The notes under the pieces: generated by a model
The model's database searches: none
The model's input: only the letters and a program-made list of their open reading frames with translations
What the model was told of the DNA's origin: nothing
In this document: positions 9,466 through 20,049 of the stretch, piece after piece
How positions within the stretch are numbered: position 1 is the stretch's first letter
Layout: each line of letters begins with the position of its first letter
Assembly (NCBI GenBank): GCA_015143295.1
Contig: CM026553.1
Coordinates: forward strand, 1,364,001 to 1,428,000
DNA length: 64,000 bases
Source of the DNA: Tetracentron sinense
Taxonomy: Eukaryota; Streptophyta; Magnoliopsida; Trochodendrales; Trochodendraceae
Direction: 5' to 3'
Position numbers and translations under genes: made by a program

Positions 9466-11646
9466 GTCGCCGAGGGTATCTCAGTCGATCCTGGGAAGAT
9501 TGAGGTAGTGATGAATTGGGTTAGGCCGAAGAGTGTTACCGAGATTCGTAGTTTTCTCAGCTTGACAGGATACTACAGGATGTTCGTGGAGGGATTTTCC
9601 AACTTAGCGGCTCTGCTTACCAACCTCACGCGAAAGAACGCTAAGTTCACTTGGAGTGAGAAATGTGAGGCAAGTTTCCTGGAATTGAAGAAGAAGCTTA
9701 CAACTGCTCCTATTCTCACAGTTCCATCTGGGAGCGGTGGTTTCGAAGTATACAGTGATGCTTCACTTGTCGGGCTTGGGTGTGTTCTTATGTAGCATAA
9801 GCAGGTGGTTGCCTATGCTTCTCGCCAGTTGAAGGAGCATGAGCAAAACTACCCCACGCACGATCTAGAGCTTGCCGTAGTCATCTTTGCACTGAAGATT
9901 TGGCATCACTACCTCTATGGTGAAGAGTTCGTGGTGTTCACAGATCACAAGAGCTTGAAGTATCTCTTCTTTCAGAAAGAATTGAATATGAGGCAGCGTT
10001 GATGGATGGAGTTCATGAAGGACTATGATTGTTCTATCCAGTACCATCCGGGTAAGGTGAATGTAGTAGCCAATGCTCTTAGCAGGAAACCTTACGGGGT
10101 TATGGCCCACATGAGGGTACAAGAGTGGAAGTTATTAAAAGATATGTGTAATCTAGACACTACCCTCAGACATGTTACCTATGGGCTGGTGATGTCAAAC
10201 ATCTCGGTTAGGCTGTATATCTTGGACTAGATCAAGGAGTTACAACATTTGGATGCTGAGTTGCTTGCTTACCGAGACAAGTCGGTTAGCAGTGGCAGTC
10301 AGGAGTTCGCTTTGAATGGTGATGGTGCCATCACATTCAAAGGCAGGTTGTGTGTTCTCGCCGACACAGTATTGAGGGGTGAGATCTTGGACGAGGCTCA
10401 TCAATCCAAGTATATGGTACATCTGGGAGGTACTAAGATGTACCAGAATCTCAAGAGGCACTACTGGTGGCGAAACATGAAGAGGGAAGTCGCAGAATAT
10501 GTTTCTAGATGTTTGGTGTGCCAGCGGGTGAAGGCCGAGCATCAGAGGCCGGCAGGTCTTTTACAGTCCCTCCTTGTTCCAGAATGGAAATGTGAGAATA
10601 TCTCGATGGACATCATAGTTGGTTTTCTAAGGACGGCGAAGGGCTCCGATGCTATCTAGGTCATAGTGGACAGATTGACAAAGTCTGCGCACTTTCTTCC
10701 GTATCAGACTACTTTCAGTTCGAATCAGTTGGTAGCCTTGTATGTCAAGGAGGTGGTTCGTCTGCACGGTGTGCCAGTTTCCATTGTGTCTGATCAAGAT
10801 CCTAGGTTTACTTTCAGGTTCTGGAAAACTTTTCAAAGTGCTATGGGTTCTCGGTTAGATTTCAGCACCGCCTTTCATCCTCAAACTGATGGACAGACTG
10901 AACTGGTAAATCAGGTTGTAGAGGATATGCTCCGAGCTTGTATGTTGGACTCTCAGGGCAGTTGGGAGGAACACTTGTCGTTGGTTGATTTCACCTACAA
11001 CAACAGTTACCAGGCAAGCATTCAAATGACACATTTTGAAGCTCTGTATGGTCGGAGTTGTAGATCTCCACTATACTAGGATGAAGTTGGTGAGAGGAAG
11101 GTATTGGGTCTTGAATTGATCGAGCGGACCATGGAAAGGGTCAAAGTCATCAGGGAGCGGTTGAAAACTGCTTAGGATAGGCAGAAGAGCTATGCGGACA
11201 CTCGCCGTAGAGATTTGGAATTCCAAGTTGGGGATCGGGTCTTTGTGAAAATTTCGTCGAGCTGGGGAATCATGAGGTTCGGGAAGAAAGGGAAGCTCGG
11301 CCCTAGATACATGGGGCCACTCAAGATCATCACTAGGGTTGGTGAGGTTGCTTACAGGATAGCCCTACCGCCTCACATGGCGGTAGTCCATAATGTATTT
11401 CACGTTTCTATGCTCAGGAAATACATTCCGGATCCATCCCACGTCATTGCTCTTGATCCCGTGGAGATTCGAGAGGATCTCACTTTGGTTGAGCAACCGG
11501 TTCAGATCTTGGATCGTCGAGATCAAGTCTTACATACCAAGACTATCCTGTTAGTCCTTGTGAAGTGGCAACATCATTCCAAGGAAGAGGCTACATGGGA
11601 GCGAGAAGCTAAAGTGAAAGAAAAGTACCCTCACTTGTTTGTATAG
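9466..11646 (+). pseudogene. Chromovirus pol fragment: RT end, RNase H, integrase, chromodomain
   Basis: One frame runs the whole length without a frameshift. In order it shows the RT connection (EGISVDPGKIEVV, then RSFLSLTGYYR), RNase H (FEVYSDAS, with [11 protein letters not shown] at 9940-9975), the end of RNase H ([15 protein letters not shown]), the zinc-binding integrase N-terminus (HLGGTKMYQNLKRHYWW, then CLVCQRVKAEH), the core (MDIIVGFLRT; SDQDPRF; HPQTDGQTE; VVEDML), the GPY/F-like module (LGPRYMGPLKI) and a chromodomain (PVQILDRRDQVL to ATWEREAKVKEKYPHLF). Six in-frame stops (9793, 10000, 10228, 10657, 11077, 11173) inactivate it. Most sit at positions where the family has CAG, CGA or TGG, so single C-to-T or G-to-A changes explain them. 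The N-terminal RT with its YVDD-type active site is missing. Confidence 0.93.
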
Positions 11647-11724
11647 TTTCCTTGTTCGATTTTCTATATTTTGTTCTGTTATGCTATTTGTGTGTCGTTC
11701 TAATTTCGAGGATGAAATTCTTGT

Positions 11725-11736
11725 GAGGGGGGAGGA
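11725..11736 (+). other. Polypurine tract of element C
   Basis: The purine run GAGGGGGGAGGA directly precedes the 3' LTR start TGTAGAACCCC. It follows TTTCGAGGATGAAATTCTTG, the version of the pre-tract sequence used in this lineage. Confidence 0.85.
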
Positions 11737-13467
11737 TGTAGAACCCCGAATCCTTATTTCACTAAGTTGTGAATAGTGTGTGAATAGTGTTCAAGTGTAA
11801 TCTTGTAAACTTGTGGGTTTATGCTAATTGAAATGTTTGGATATATGGTGTACATGTGTTGATGGGTGTGTATAGCCTAAAAGAGGGTGTTTTGAGTAGA
11901 TAAGGCATAAGAATTGGATTAGAGAAGATCCAAGTAGTAGAAAAGGGTTTTGCAGCAAAACAGGGGAGCACAGATCGCTCGGTGATAACCACAGATTGAC
12001 TGGTCATCTACAGATCGCTCGGTAACTGTTGACTGGTTAACTAATTTGTATGGGGAAAAACTAGAGGGGGGTGTTTCCGACTGATTGCTCGGTCTTGACC
12101 AACGATCGATCGGTTGTATGCAGATTTTCTTCATTAAGGGTTCGTGCCTTAGGGTTTCAGAAACCATTGAGGCTTATTTTGAGAGGAAGAAGAAGGAGAG
12201 AAGCTAGGGTTGGCTCAAAGCTTGAAGAGAAGATCAAGATCTTCCCTCTTCTGCTGTTTCTTAGCAAAGAACTTGAGGTTTTCACGTGTTCCAAGCCTTT
12301 GGAATCAAAGTCACCGATTTCACCAAGGTAGATACACTCTACTACCAATCTTGTGATAATACTAGTTACCACATGATGATTCTTCTCATTCTATACCATA
12401 ACTCTTGATTTATTATGATGTGTGATATTGTTTTTATTCTTGGATGTAAACGACCACTATTATGCACTCCATGTGTTTGGTTTAATGCCTTTAAGGGCTT
12501 TTGGGCGTTTAAACATGTTAGTACTCTCATATTCTCATATGTTTGCATGTCTCGCATGAACCGGTGTTTTTCCATGGATTTCTCAAAGTTACGAAAAGGG
12601 TGTTTGAATAAGTGACTTATATGAATGATTTTAAGCAACTCCATGACATCGTCTAAGATCGGTTCACAAGCTCCAAGGATCATGATACACTCACAAGAAC
12701 TCTATGATAATGTCGAAGATCGTTTCACAAGCTCTAAGGATCACAAATGTAATTGCTCTAAGATCTCCAAGGTTTTGGCTCTATGGTATTGCTCTACGTC
12801 TCTATGGATCATAAATAACTCTATGAACTCCAAGAACTCACAAGGCTATGATTATCACATGACTCACACAGTTTTGGTTTTCTGATTTCATCATATGTGT
12901 TATTTCATGGTTTCTATGCTTTGATATGTTTTAAGGATTTCAGTCTCCATGATTTGCATGCTCTATGCTATTATTGTTTTATTGTTAGTAGTATGTATAC
13001 GCTGAGTATTCCATGCTCAGCCGATATTTGTTATCCTCGACAGGTGCTCGGGTTCCTTTCGACTTATGTGGTTCAGAGCCTTGGGTAGAGAAAGAGTATT
13101 ACGACCCGAAGCCTTCTATGGACCACTACCAGGATGATGGCTCACTAGATAGGCGTCATGACTTTGACTTCTATTGATTACCATAGTTAGAAGGATGTGA
13201 TATTTTGTTAAGTGAGAGTGGTACTTGTCCACTCCACATTTTGGATATTTGCACATATGTGTATTTGTTGGTTCAAACATGGACCGAGTAATAGGAGTGT
13301 TTAATTATATTTTCTGCTTCCGCTATGTGTTTTAAATCGTTTCTGCTATGTATGTCTGTGTACTCTGACAGGTTGTTCATGTGCCTTATGTATCATATGG
13401 GATGTATGATACGACGATCACGAGCTAAAGTATCCCTAACTCGTAGGGGTTATTTTGGGTCGCGACA
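11737..13467 (+). repeat. 3' LTR of element C, 1731 bp
   Basis: It begins TGTAGAACCCCGAATCC and ends CGCGACA. It contains palindromes such as AGATCGCTCGGT and ACGATCGATCGGT (11971-12116), a leader ending CACCAAG before GTAGATAC (possible donor at 12328), the imperfect palindrome CTGAGTATTCCATGCTCAG (about 13002-13020), a CGACAG/GT acceptor-like site (13041-13045), the PFDLC frame (13043-13177) and a TAACTCGTAGGGGTTA end region. Its close relative is solo LTR H on the minus strand (46725-48264). Confidence 0.85.
13043..13177 (+). other. LTR-internal acidic frame of element C (PFDLC, PWVEKEYY, LDRRHDFDFY)
   Basis: The frame GARVPFDLCGSEPWVEKEYY runs on through HYQDDGSLDRR and stops with TGA at 13175-13177. 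It aligns residue by residue with the minus-strand solo LTR H, most differences being conservative (V/I, D/E, S/T). No ATG lies next to it, unlike in LTRs A, B and F, so it would need an upstream start or an upstream exon. Coding status is inferred from cross-family conservation only. Confidence 0.4.
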
Positions 13468-14415
13468 TAAATAATTCTATTTTTATTAGTTGTTCCTTAT
13501 CTTATGATTCAAAGATTAAAAGCATGCTAAAAGATTTATGTTTTGATGAAAACCAAATGAGAAAACCTTATGTTTCTATGAATTTGGATATGGGTGACTT
13601 ATTTGTAAACGAGCTATTTCTATGAATGAAATTGTGGAATATTGGTTATATGTGGAATTTCCTTTTTGTCTACCATATTAGTCACAATTGCTATACTGAC
13701 ACATGTATATGCATGCTCGAGTTTTTTTATGTTATGGGTCTCCAAAAGAAGAAGTATAAGTATATAAGATGTAATACAAGAATAAGAATAAGAAAGTAAA
13801 GAGGAAAATGGAAAGTATATATAAAGTAAAGAGGTAAAAGAAAGTATATGGTACAAGATGATTCTAGTTGATAGAAGGCCCGCCCAACTACTGTGGGTTC
13901 ATGGGTACTAATTAACTGAGTAATACCAACGGGGAGGCATGAAAGCAGGCCGCCTGGAAGGGAAAGGGATACTGGTCGTCGGACTCCGACGAATAGCAGG
14001 CCGCCCGGAAGGATCATGGATACTGGTCGTCTACTCCGAAGGTAGCCGAAGGTGAGGATAATAGTAGGCCCACCCAGTTTATGTGGGTACATGGGTACTA
14101 GTTGCCCAAATCCTTAGGTGGATTTAGGGTATTTTAAATACCTGCAAATGGAAAGTAATGGAAACTAAGGTATTTTATAATACCCCTAATGCAAAGATGT
14201 AAAGAAACGTAAAGTAAAGATGGTAAAACAAAAAAGAAAATGTTTTTCCAAGGTATATGCACATGATTGTTTTTAAATTATGTTTTTTGTGCTCTGATTA
14301 AAGTAATGCATGTGAAATGATTTAAACTGTGATATATATGCTGTATTCATGTTTGTGACATTACTATCTAGTGATTTGTATACGTGGAGTATTCAATACT
14401 CAACCGTACATATTT

Positions 14416-14523
14416 ATGTCGGCAGGTACCTTCGACATCTATGGTGATCATCCTCAGGAGCCTTGGGTTGAGGAAGAATATGTTGAGGATGTACCTACTC
14501 CGGAGGGGCTTCAGGAGTATTAG
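14416..14523 (+). other. LTR-internal acidic frame of LTR B, 35 codons from ATG
   Basis: The frame starts MSAGTFDI, continues with EPWVEEEYVEDV and stops at 14521-14523. A further in-frame stretch, VLDRWWPHNA, follows the stop, suggesting the usual LDRWP tail was cut off by a recent TAG. The ATGTCGGCAG/GT context is the same as in LTR F. Confidence 0.4.
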
Positions 14524-14787
14524 AGGGTACTTGATAGGTGGTGGCCACATAATGCGTGAGGATAGGGAGAGACTGATACATGTATTTTGATGAGCGAGCA
14601 TGTTCGCTCTTTATTTTGGTTTATTGTATAAACTTGGATATAGTATATATAGAAGATTTTGTATTCTGCTTATGCTATAGTATGTTTCGTATGTTATACA
14701 AGATTTATATGTCGTACAGGATGTTTTGGTTATAAGTTCACGATGCCAAAGTATCCTAACTCCTAGGAGATATTTTGGGTTGCGGCA

Positions 14788-16051
14788 TACTAGGTTAGCT
14801 TCGTGGGCTTAAGTAGGTCTTAATGGGTTAAAAAGTTAGCTATATAGGTTTAAAATGGGCCTCAGGCTTAAGGCAAGCTCAATGACCTATTGAGTGTTTT
14901 CTAATGGGCTAACTCAACTTCAACTTGCACTTGTTTTTTTAAGCATACAAGTAATTTTTTTTCTTTTTTTATAGGAACCAATTCGTAAGAGGTGTGGACC
15001 CTAGATTTAGTCCCATTCCTGATCAGGAGGGAACCTGAAATGGAATAGCGATAAATCATATAAAAAAGAGAGTCACTACCTATTTAATTCTGGAGAAAAT
15101 AGGGTCCTTAAAATGGTTTGATAAAGAAGATCAGGAAATCACAGATCAGGGTAAGGATTCATTTGAGTTAAGGTAAGGTCTTAAGCATCCCTAAACTCCC
15201 ATCAATAGATTGTTACCTACTCCCTAAGTTTGAATTGAATCAAAAAAGAAACTTGATGTTTGATCTATATGTTAAGTAAGATATTATATTTAATGAAAAC
15301 ATATATGATGAAGGATAAAAACGAAAAGGAGTTCCATCCTAAGGGGGCTGATCCCAAGAAGGGTTGCCTACGTATCCACTATCAATGGGATATAGCCACA
15401 CATAGTTCCACGAGTGATAAGTTGATTGGATGAGTGTTTAATAGTTTTATCTCGTATCTATGAGCATTTGGGCAGTTTAAGCTTGTGTTGGGGAGCGGTT
15501 AGGTAGTTTAAGCTTGTGTTGAGGAGTGTGTGAACAATACACGTAGTTTAAGCTCGTGCCTCGGAGCTAGGGGCAGGGCTTCGACAAGTAGTCTAACTAG
15601 AGATTAACTAGAGGGATAGAGGTATTAGAAGGATTTCTATTACCTCTCGTGGCGTTGATTGCCGAGATAGATCCTACACAAATAAGGGAGGAGATAGGTC
15701 TTCTACTCTAAAACTAGAAATTCTTGTACTATGTAATCTATGTGTAGTAGAAATTTTTTATTATCATTTGCCCGTGGATGCATCCCTATTAGGGTGAATC
15801 ACTTATATCTTGTATTCTGCTTTTGTATTATTTTCATATTTGTTTGTCATATTAGCTTCGAATATCAAGATCACGTTTTTATTTTTTGCGCACAACAAAT
15901 CTCTCCCGGTAGGGGTGTGTACACTATTTGCTTTAGTTGCATACTAGCAAAAAACATGTGCAATGAAATGCAAGAGATGCAAAACTAATATGAGATAATA
16001 AGTTTGAAAAAAATTTCCCAAATAAAGAAAATAAATATTTAACTTCAAATT
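14788..16051. other. Gene-free stretch, worn repeat sequence
   Basis: No convincing gene. GGGTTGCCTACGTATCC (about 15360) and the text around it look like part of an old LTR of another type, but no ends were found. A three-copy tandem repeat with AGTTTAAGCTTGTGTTG lies at about 15475-15570. The small open frames at 15740-15988 and 15933-16145 show no recognisable domain. Confidence 0.4.
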
Positions 16052-17529
16052 TAGAGGTTTTTGCATATAAGCTGCTGTGTTCTACCAGCTTTGCTGATAC
16101 ACTGTTATGAGTAACAGTTTTGCAAATTAACTCATGGTTTTGCAACAGTTATACAAACATCCTCAATCCCTAATTTATTCATGATTTCGTTTGTATATTG
16201 TTAGGAAAATGACTATTATGCCCTTGTGATATTTCATAACCTCACAAAGCCTTTAACTATACTTGAACTATGGTCAATAAGTTTTAACCCTTGTGATTAA
16301 ATTCACACCCTCAGGGATAAATTAATCGTACTAACCCCTAGAGTTAACCCTAGTTTTTTTTAACCCTAGTTTTTTTTTAAAAAAATTAATCGTGCCCCCT
16401 TTGAACTCCCTTTAACTTAGGTTGAGATACAGTACTAACCCCTAGAGTTAAAGCATCTAACATTGGTTTTAAAAGAAAAAAAAAATTAACATGTCCCCTT
16501 TGAACTCCCATTAATTGTGGTTAAGATTCATTAACCCTTAGGGTTAAAGCATCTAACCTTGATATTTAGAAACAAAAATTAGCAAATATTAACGTGTCCC
16601 TTTGTAACTCCCTTTAACTGTGGTTAAAATTCACTCACCCTAATAAAAAATTTAATCATGTCTTTTAACTCCTTTTAACCGAGGTTAAGGTTCGCTAACC
16701 CTTAGGATTAAAGCATCTAACTTCAGTTTAAAAATAAAATAAAATTAAAGTTGTCCCCTTTTAACTCCTTTTAATTGTGGTTAAGATCAACTAACCCTTA
16801 GGGTTAAAGCATCTAACCTTCGTCCTTGGTATTTTTAAAAAAAATTAACTTATTTTTAAAAAAAATTAACGTGTCCCCTTCCATAGGGTTAGTGAACCCT
16901 AACCATAGTTAAAGGGAGTTAAAAGATATGTTAAATTTAAAAAAAAAAAAATTCTAAAAACCAAGGTTAGATGCTTTAACCTTAAGGGTTAGTTGATCTT
17001 AATCACAGTTAAAGGGAGTTAAAAGGGGAAACCTTATTATTATTATTATTTTCTAAAAACAATAATTAGATTAGATGCTTTAACCCTAAGGGTTAATAAA
17101 TCTTAACCATATTTGAAGGGAGTTCAAAGGGTCACGTTAATTTTTTTTTTCTTTTAAAACCAAGGTTAGATGCTTTAACTGTAAGGGTTAGTGTATCTTA
17201 ACCTAAGTTAAAGATAGTTAAAAGGGGACATGTTAATTTTTTTTTTAAAGATCGACCAGGGTTAGATGCTTTATCCCCTAAGGGTGTGAATCTTAATCAC
17301 AAAGGTTAAAACTTATTCACCATAGTTCAAGGATAGTTAAAGGCTTTGTGAGGTTATAGAATATCATAAGGGCATAATAATCATTTTTTTGGCAATAACA
17401 AACAAACTAGGGATTGAGCCTGTTTGGTCTAACGGTTGCAAAACCATGAGTTAATTTGCAAAACTATTACTCATTACAGTGTATTTGCAAAGCTGGTAGA
17501 ATGCAGCAGCTGATATGAAAAACCCCCTA
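16052..17529. mobile_element. Foldback element, about 1.48 kb, arms built of about 105-bp subrepeats
   Basis: The whole segment is nearly its own reverse complement. The left end, AGAGGTTTTTGCATATAAGC, mirrors the right end, GCAGCTGATATGAAAAACCC. The inner marks ATTATGCCC (near 16215 and 17375) and TGAACTATGG/CCATAGTTCA (near 16265 and 17318) are also mirrored. Each arm holds several copies of a unit with AACCCTTAGGGTTAAAGCATC and GTCCCCTTTTAACTCC, facing opposite ways on either side of a centre near 16890. AAATTTA flanks both ends (16047-16053 and 17530-17536), which may be a target duplication. There is no transposase. It is a non-autonomous DNA element of foldback type and its superfamily is unsure. 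Confidence 0.75.
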
Positions 17530-18868
17530 AAATTTATTATTTCTCATGATGGTTCAATTTTTTTTTGTTCTAGTGAAGATCACATATTATTAATCTGCTG
17601 GTTGCTACTTTCAAGGCTACAGAAAGGCATAAAGCTACTGTTTTGTGTGATAAAAACACCTAAACCTCTTCACAGAGCTGGCGTTGGATAAGGACATTCG
17701 GTAATTCACTAAATGAGCACAAAACTTGGGCCTGATCTTTCACACCTATCCGAGATTATGATTAGTTTGGAGGAGCTCGCCCTTCCTTTCCTTTATAGGA
17801 AATAGTTGTACAAATGACTAGGGTAGTCCTCAGGTCCACACTATCGATTATTGGTGCAATTTTTGGACTGAAGTCAACCAGGACGCCTGCATTTCTCATC
17901 ACAAGCCAATTATAAACTTAAGCCCAAGCCAAGCGTAAGCCAATAACCCGAATTCAAGCTCAGGCCTGGCCCATGTATTGCATGTACAATCCAAGCTCAG
18001 TCATTGTAGATATGTGACCCTACAAAGAACCATCTCAAGATCTCATGCTTTTCTTCTCTCTCTCTCCTTTTTTTTTCAAGGATCATTCTACCTACCCTGT
18101 AGGGACCGACACCAACTGTCGGAAGGTTACCCCATCTACAAGATCACCTAAGAGAAAACAACAGCACGAATTGGATTGAGACCTTTGGCCTTGAGTGAGT
18201 TCCAATCCCTCTTCACATTTACACCACACTAATAACATGAAATTTCAGCTTATTTCCAAATGTAACTCAGATTGATTCTATATATATGTATATTGTTACT
18301 ACACAACCATTCTTCTTTGCCATCTATATATACGTGTAGACTGATGCGTTTCCCTGAATACCAACCCAACCACAAATTAGAAGCACACGCACGAATGTGT
18401 TGGCACCCGTACGCATATCTTAAAGCCAGCTTATAAATGAACAGTTTAGATATAGAAGTGAAATGCCTTAGAAGAGTTCAGGCTAAAAGCCAGTTTAAAT
18501 TTCTATGGGCTTCTTAATCAAGGCCCAGGTCCATTGTAAGGCAGGTTTTGCTGGTATTTGGTAGGGCCACTGGAGTCTGGACTCTTAGGCACGCAAAGGG
18601 CACACATCTAATTCTAATCTAGCAAGAAAACTGCTAGGAAACCCAAAACAAGTTTAGAAGCCAAAATCTTACAAAGTTACAACCATGCACGCTGCCAAGA
18701 GAAGAAGCTAACTCAGAAAAACTTTAGAAGTTACTTGTCAGAGAGAGAGAGAGAGAGAGAGAGAGCAGATTGTCCTATCATCATGAACCATGTACAAGCC
18801 AATACCCCACTGAAGTATTCGGAATGCAGAGGCTAGCTCAATAAAAAAACCTAAAAAAAAAAAAAAAA
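17530..18868. other. Intergenic DNA downstream of the MYB gene
   Basis: No gene was seen. A GCCCAAGCC- and CAGGCCTGGCCC-rich patch near 17925-17990 resembles worn DNA-transposon ends. The part nearest 18868 should contain the MYB 3' untranslated region (minus strand), but no clear polyadenylation signal was fixed. Confidence 0.4.
18741..18765. repeat. (GA)n microsatellite
   Basis: About twelve GA dinucleotides in a row, some 100 bp beyond the MYB stop codon. Confidence 0.95.
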
Positions 18869-19957
18869 CTAACAATCCCATGAAAGTTGATCCATGGAGC
18901 TCTCATTGCAGTACATTCCGCAAGGCATAAGCGTAGAGTCCACGAACTCAAGATCGAAATTAGAGGTGTTGAATGAAACATCCATGTCCTGACCACCCTT
19001 CAATTCTGTGGTTTTATCGAATTCTACTTCACACACCTTCTGTTGTTGGTACTGGTCTTGTTGTGGTGGCTGCATTTCTTCTTGTATTGGGTGTTCAAAT
19101 GGCTCAACAAACATGCAATTCCCATCTAAAAACCCAAACCCAGACGGATTCATTGAAGATGAGATGGCTCTACTATTCTCCATCGAAGACCGAGTACTAG
19201 CCAAATCCATGGAAGCAAGATTAGGATTTTGGTATTCTTCATAGATGGGCGGTAGGGTCATGAATTCATGGGATGGAGGAGCAGGAGGAGGTAAGGTAAT
19301 AAAGGGATCCATGGATGCAACTCTCATCTCATGTGAACTTACAGATAAAACAGAAGTGGGTTGTTGATGGAGGTTACATGCAGTGTTGTTACTAGTAGTT
19401 ATATAATGAGAAGAGATGAGGTTATGAGTTCTTGGGTCCAACCCTTGTGCCATCATCTTTTTCTTTATGCATGAATTCCAAAAGTTCTTCACCTCATTGT
19501 CTGTTCTCCCTGGGAGATGCTTAGCTATCTGAGCCCATCTGTAAAAAATAGACATTAATATTTTAATGCAGAGAAACTGGAGTTCGAATTAAAATGAATG
19601 ATTAATTGTTGATATCCACCACACCTGTTGCCTAGAATTCTATGAACATCGATGATGATTTGTTCTTCTTCTGCAGAAAAAGAACCCCTTTTGAGGTCTG
19701 GTCTCAAGTAGTTGATCCATCTCAATCTGCAACTCTTTCCACACCTCTGCAACCCTGCAATTAAGCTCAAAGCATACTCATTGAGAAAAACAAAGAAGAA
19801 GAAGAAGAAGAAACAAGTTAAATTTACCTGCTAATCTTGGAACAGAACTCCAACAACCATGGCCATGAGTGGTGACTTGTGTGATGAGCTTCTCATCTTC
19901 TTCAGGAGACCACAACCCTCTCTTAACTTTCTGTTTGCTGCAGCAGTGATGGCCCAT
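18869..19957 (-). CDS. R2R3-MYB transcription factor (MYB26/MYB67-like), three exons
   Basis: A nuclear DNA-binding regulator. Exons on the minus strand are 19957-19828, 19754-19625 and 19538-18869, with introns of 73 and 86 bp, all GT...AG. The spliced frame is 930 bp, 309 residues. Exon 1 starts [20 protein letters not shown]. Repeat R2 (about residues 13-64) has Trp 16, 36 and 56. Repeat R3 (about 67-115) has Phe 69 in place of the first Trp, then Trp 88 and 107, with helix [13 protein letters not shown]. The intron positions, after LAG and inside the Arg of GNR, are the standard ones of this family. The C-terminus is Ser/Met-, Pro- and Gln-rich and ends acidic. MGHH plus [22 protein letters not shown] point to the MYB26/MYB67 group, known for secondary wall thickening in anthers. 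The family call is strong; the subgroup is moderate because MYB61/86-type proteins are close. Confidence 0.93.
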
Positions 19958-20010
19958 CTCATCAGTCCACCACCCTTCCTATAGTGCATATCAACATTTA
20001 TTGTGGGGGC

Positions 20011-20020
20011 CTTTTTATAT
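20011..20020 (-). promoter_or_regulatory. Probable TATA box of the MYB gene
   Basis: On the minus strand ATATAAAAAG lies about 55-65 bases before the MYB start codon at 19957. That would give a 5' untranslated leader of only about 30 bases. No better TATA sequence was seen in the next 200 bases. Confidence 0.55.
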
Positions 20021-20049
20021 GCCCTTCCAAATGTAGACCTTTTGCCCAA

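Larger units (their letters stand above)
8394..13467 (+). mobile_element. Element C: deleted chromovirus with target duplication TAAAT
   Basis: A 5074-bp element starts TGTAGAACCCCGAATCC and ends GGGTCGCGACA, flanked by TAAAT at 8389-8393 and 13468-13472 inside LTR B. Its parts are a 5' LTR cut short at about 9464, a pol fragment fused directly to it (9466-11646), a polypurine tract (11725-11736) and a complete 3' LTR (11737-13467). The right third of the 5' LTR, primer-binding site, gag, protease and most of RT have been removed by one internal deletion. The clean duplication shows that the insertion itself is otherwise intact. Confidence 0.9.
7042..14787 (+). mobile_element. LTR B (chromovirus), split by element C
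   Basis: The LTR starts TGTAGAATCCCAG after a polypurine tract and ends TTTTGGGTTGCGGCA. Without element C and its duplication it is about 2675 bp. The two halves are joined by the TAAAT duplication at 8389-8393 and 13468-13472. It has a short palindrome cluster with GATCGACCGG and ACCGATCGACCGGT (7866-7899), a TATA-like box (7972-7979), a possible splice donor (GAAAG/GTAGAAC near 8205), a short MSAGTFDI reading frame (14416-14523) and a terminal inverted repeat CTCCTAGGAG (14760-14769). Numerous AT-rich stretches in the second half carry no gene. Confidence 0.8.

Noticed and set aside
12071..12331. 86-codon plus-strand open frame in the element C 3' LTR
   Set aside because: It starts upstream of the expected transcription start and the leader is open in more than one frame; not conserved in the 5' copy.
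13727..14092. 121-codon minus-strand open frame in LTR B
   Set aside because: No domain. It lies opposite the plus-strand LTR in a region of GCCGCCCGGAAGG and GGGTACATGGGTACTA repeats, so chance is more likely.
16320..17290. AACCCTTAGGG and TTAACCCTAG words resembling plant telomere repeats
   Set aside because: The words are embedded in about 105-bp units of a foldback element; there is no run of TTTAGGG.
18973..19244. Plus-strand open frames opposite MYB exon 3
   Set aside because: Shadows of the MYB exon on the other strand; no domain.
19831..20049. 72-codon minus-strand open frame over MYB exon 1
   Set aside because: Wrong frame. The real exon 1 starts at 19957 in another frame and gives the R2 repeat with consensus splice sites.
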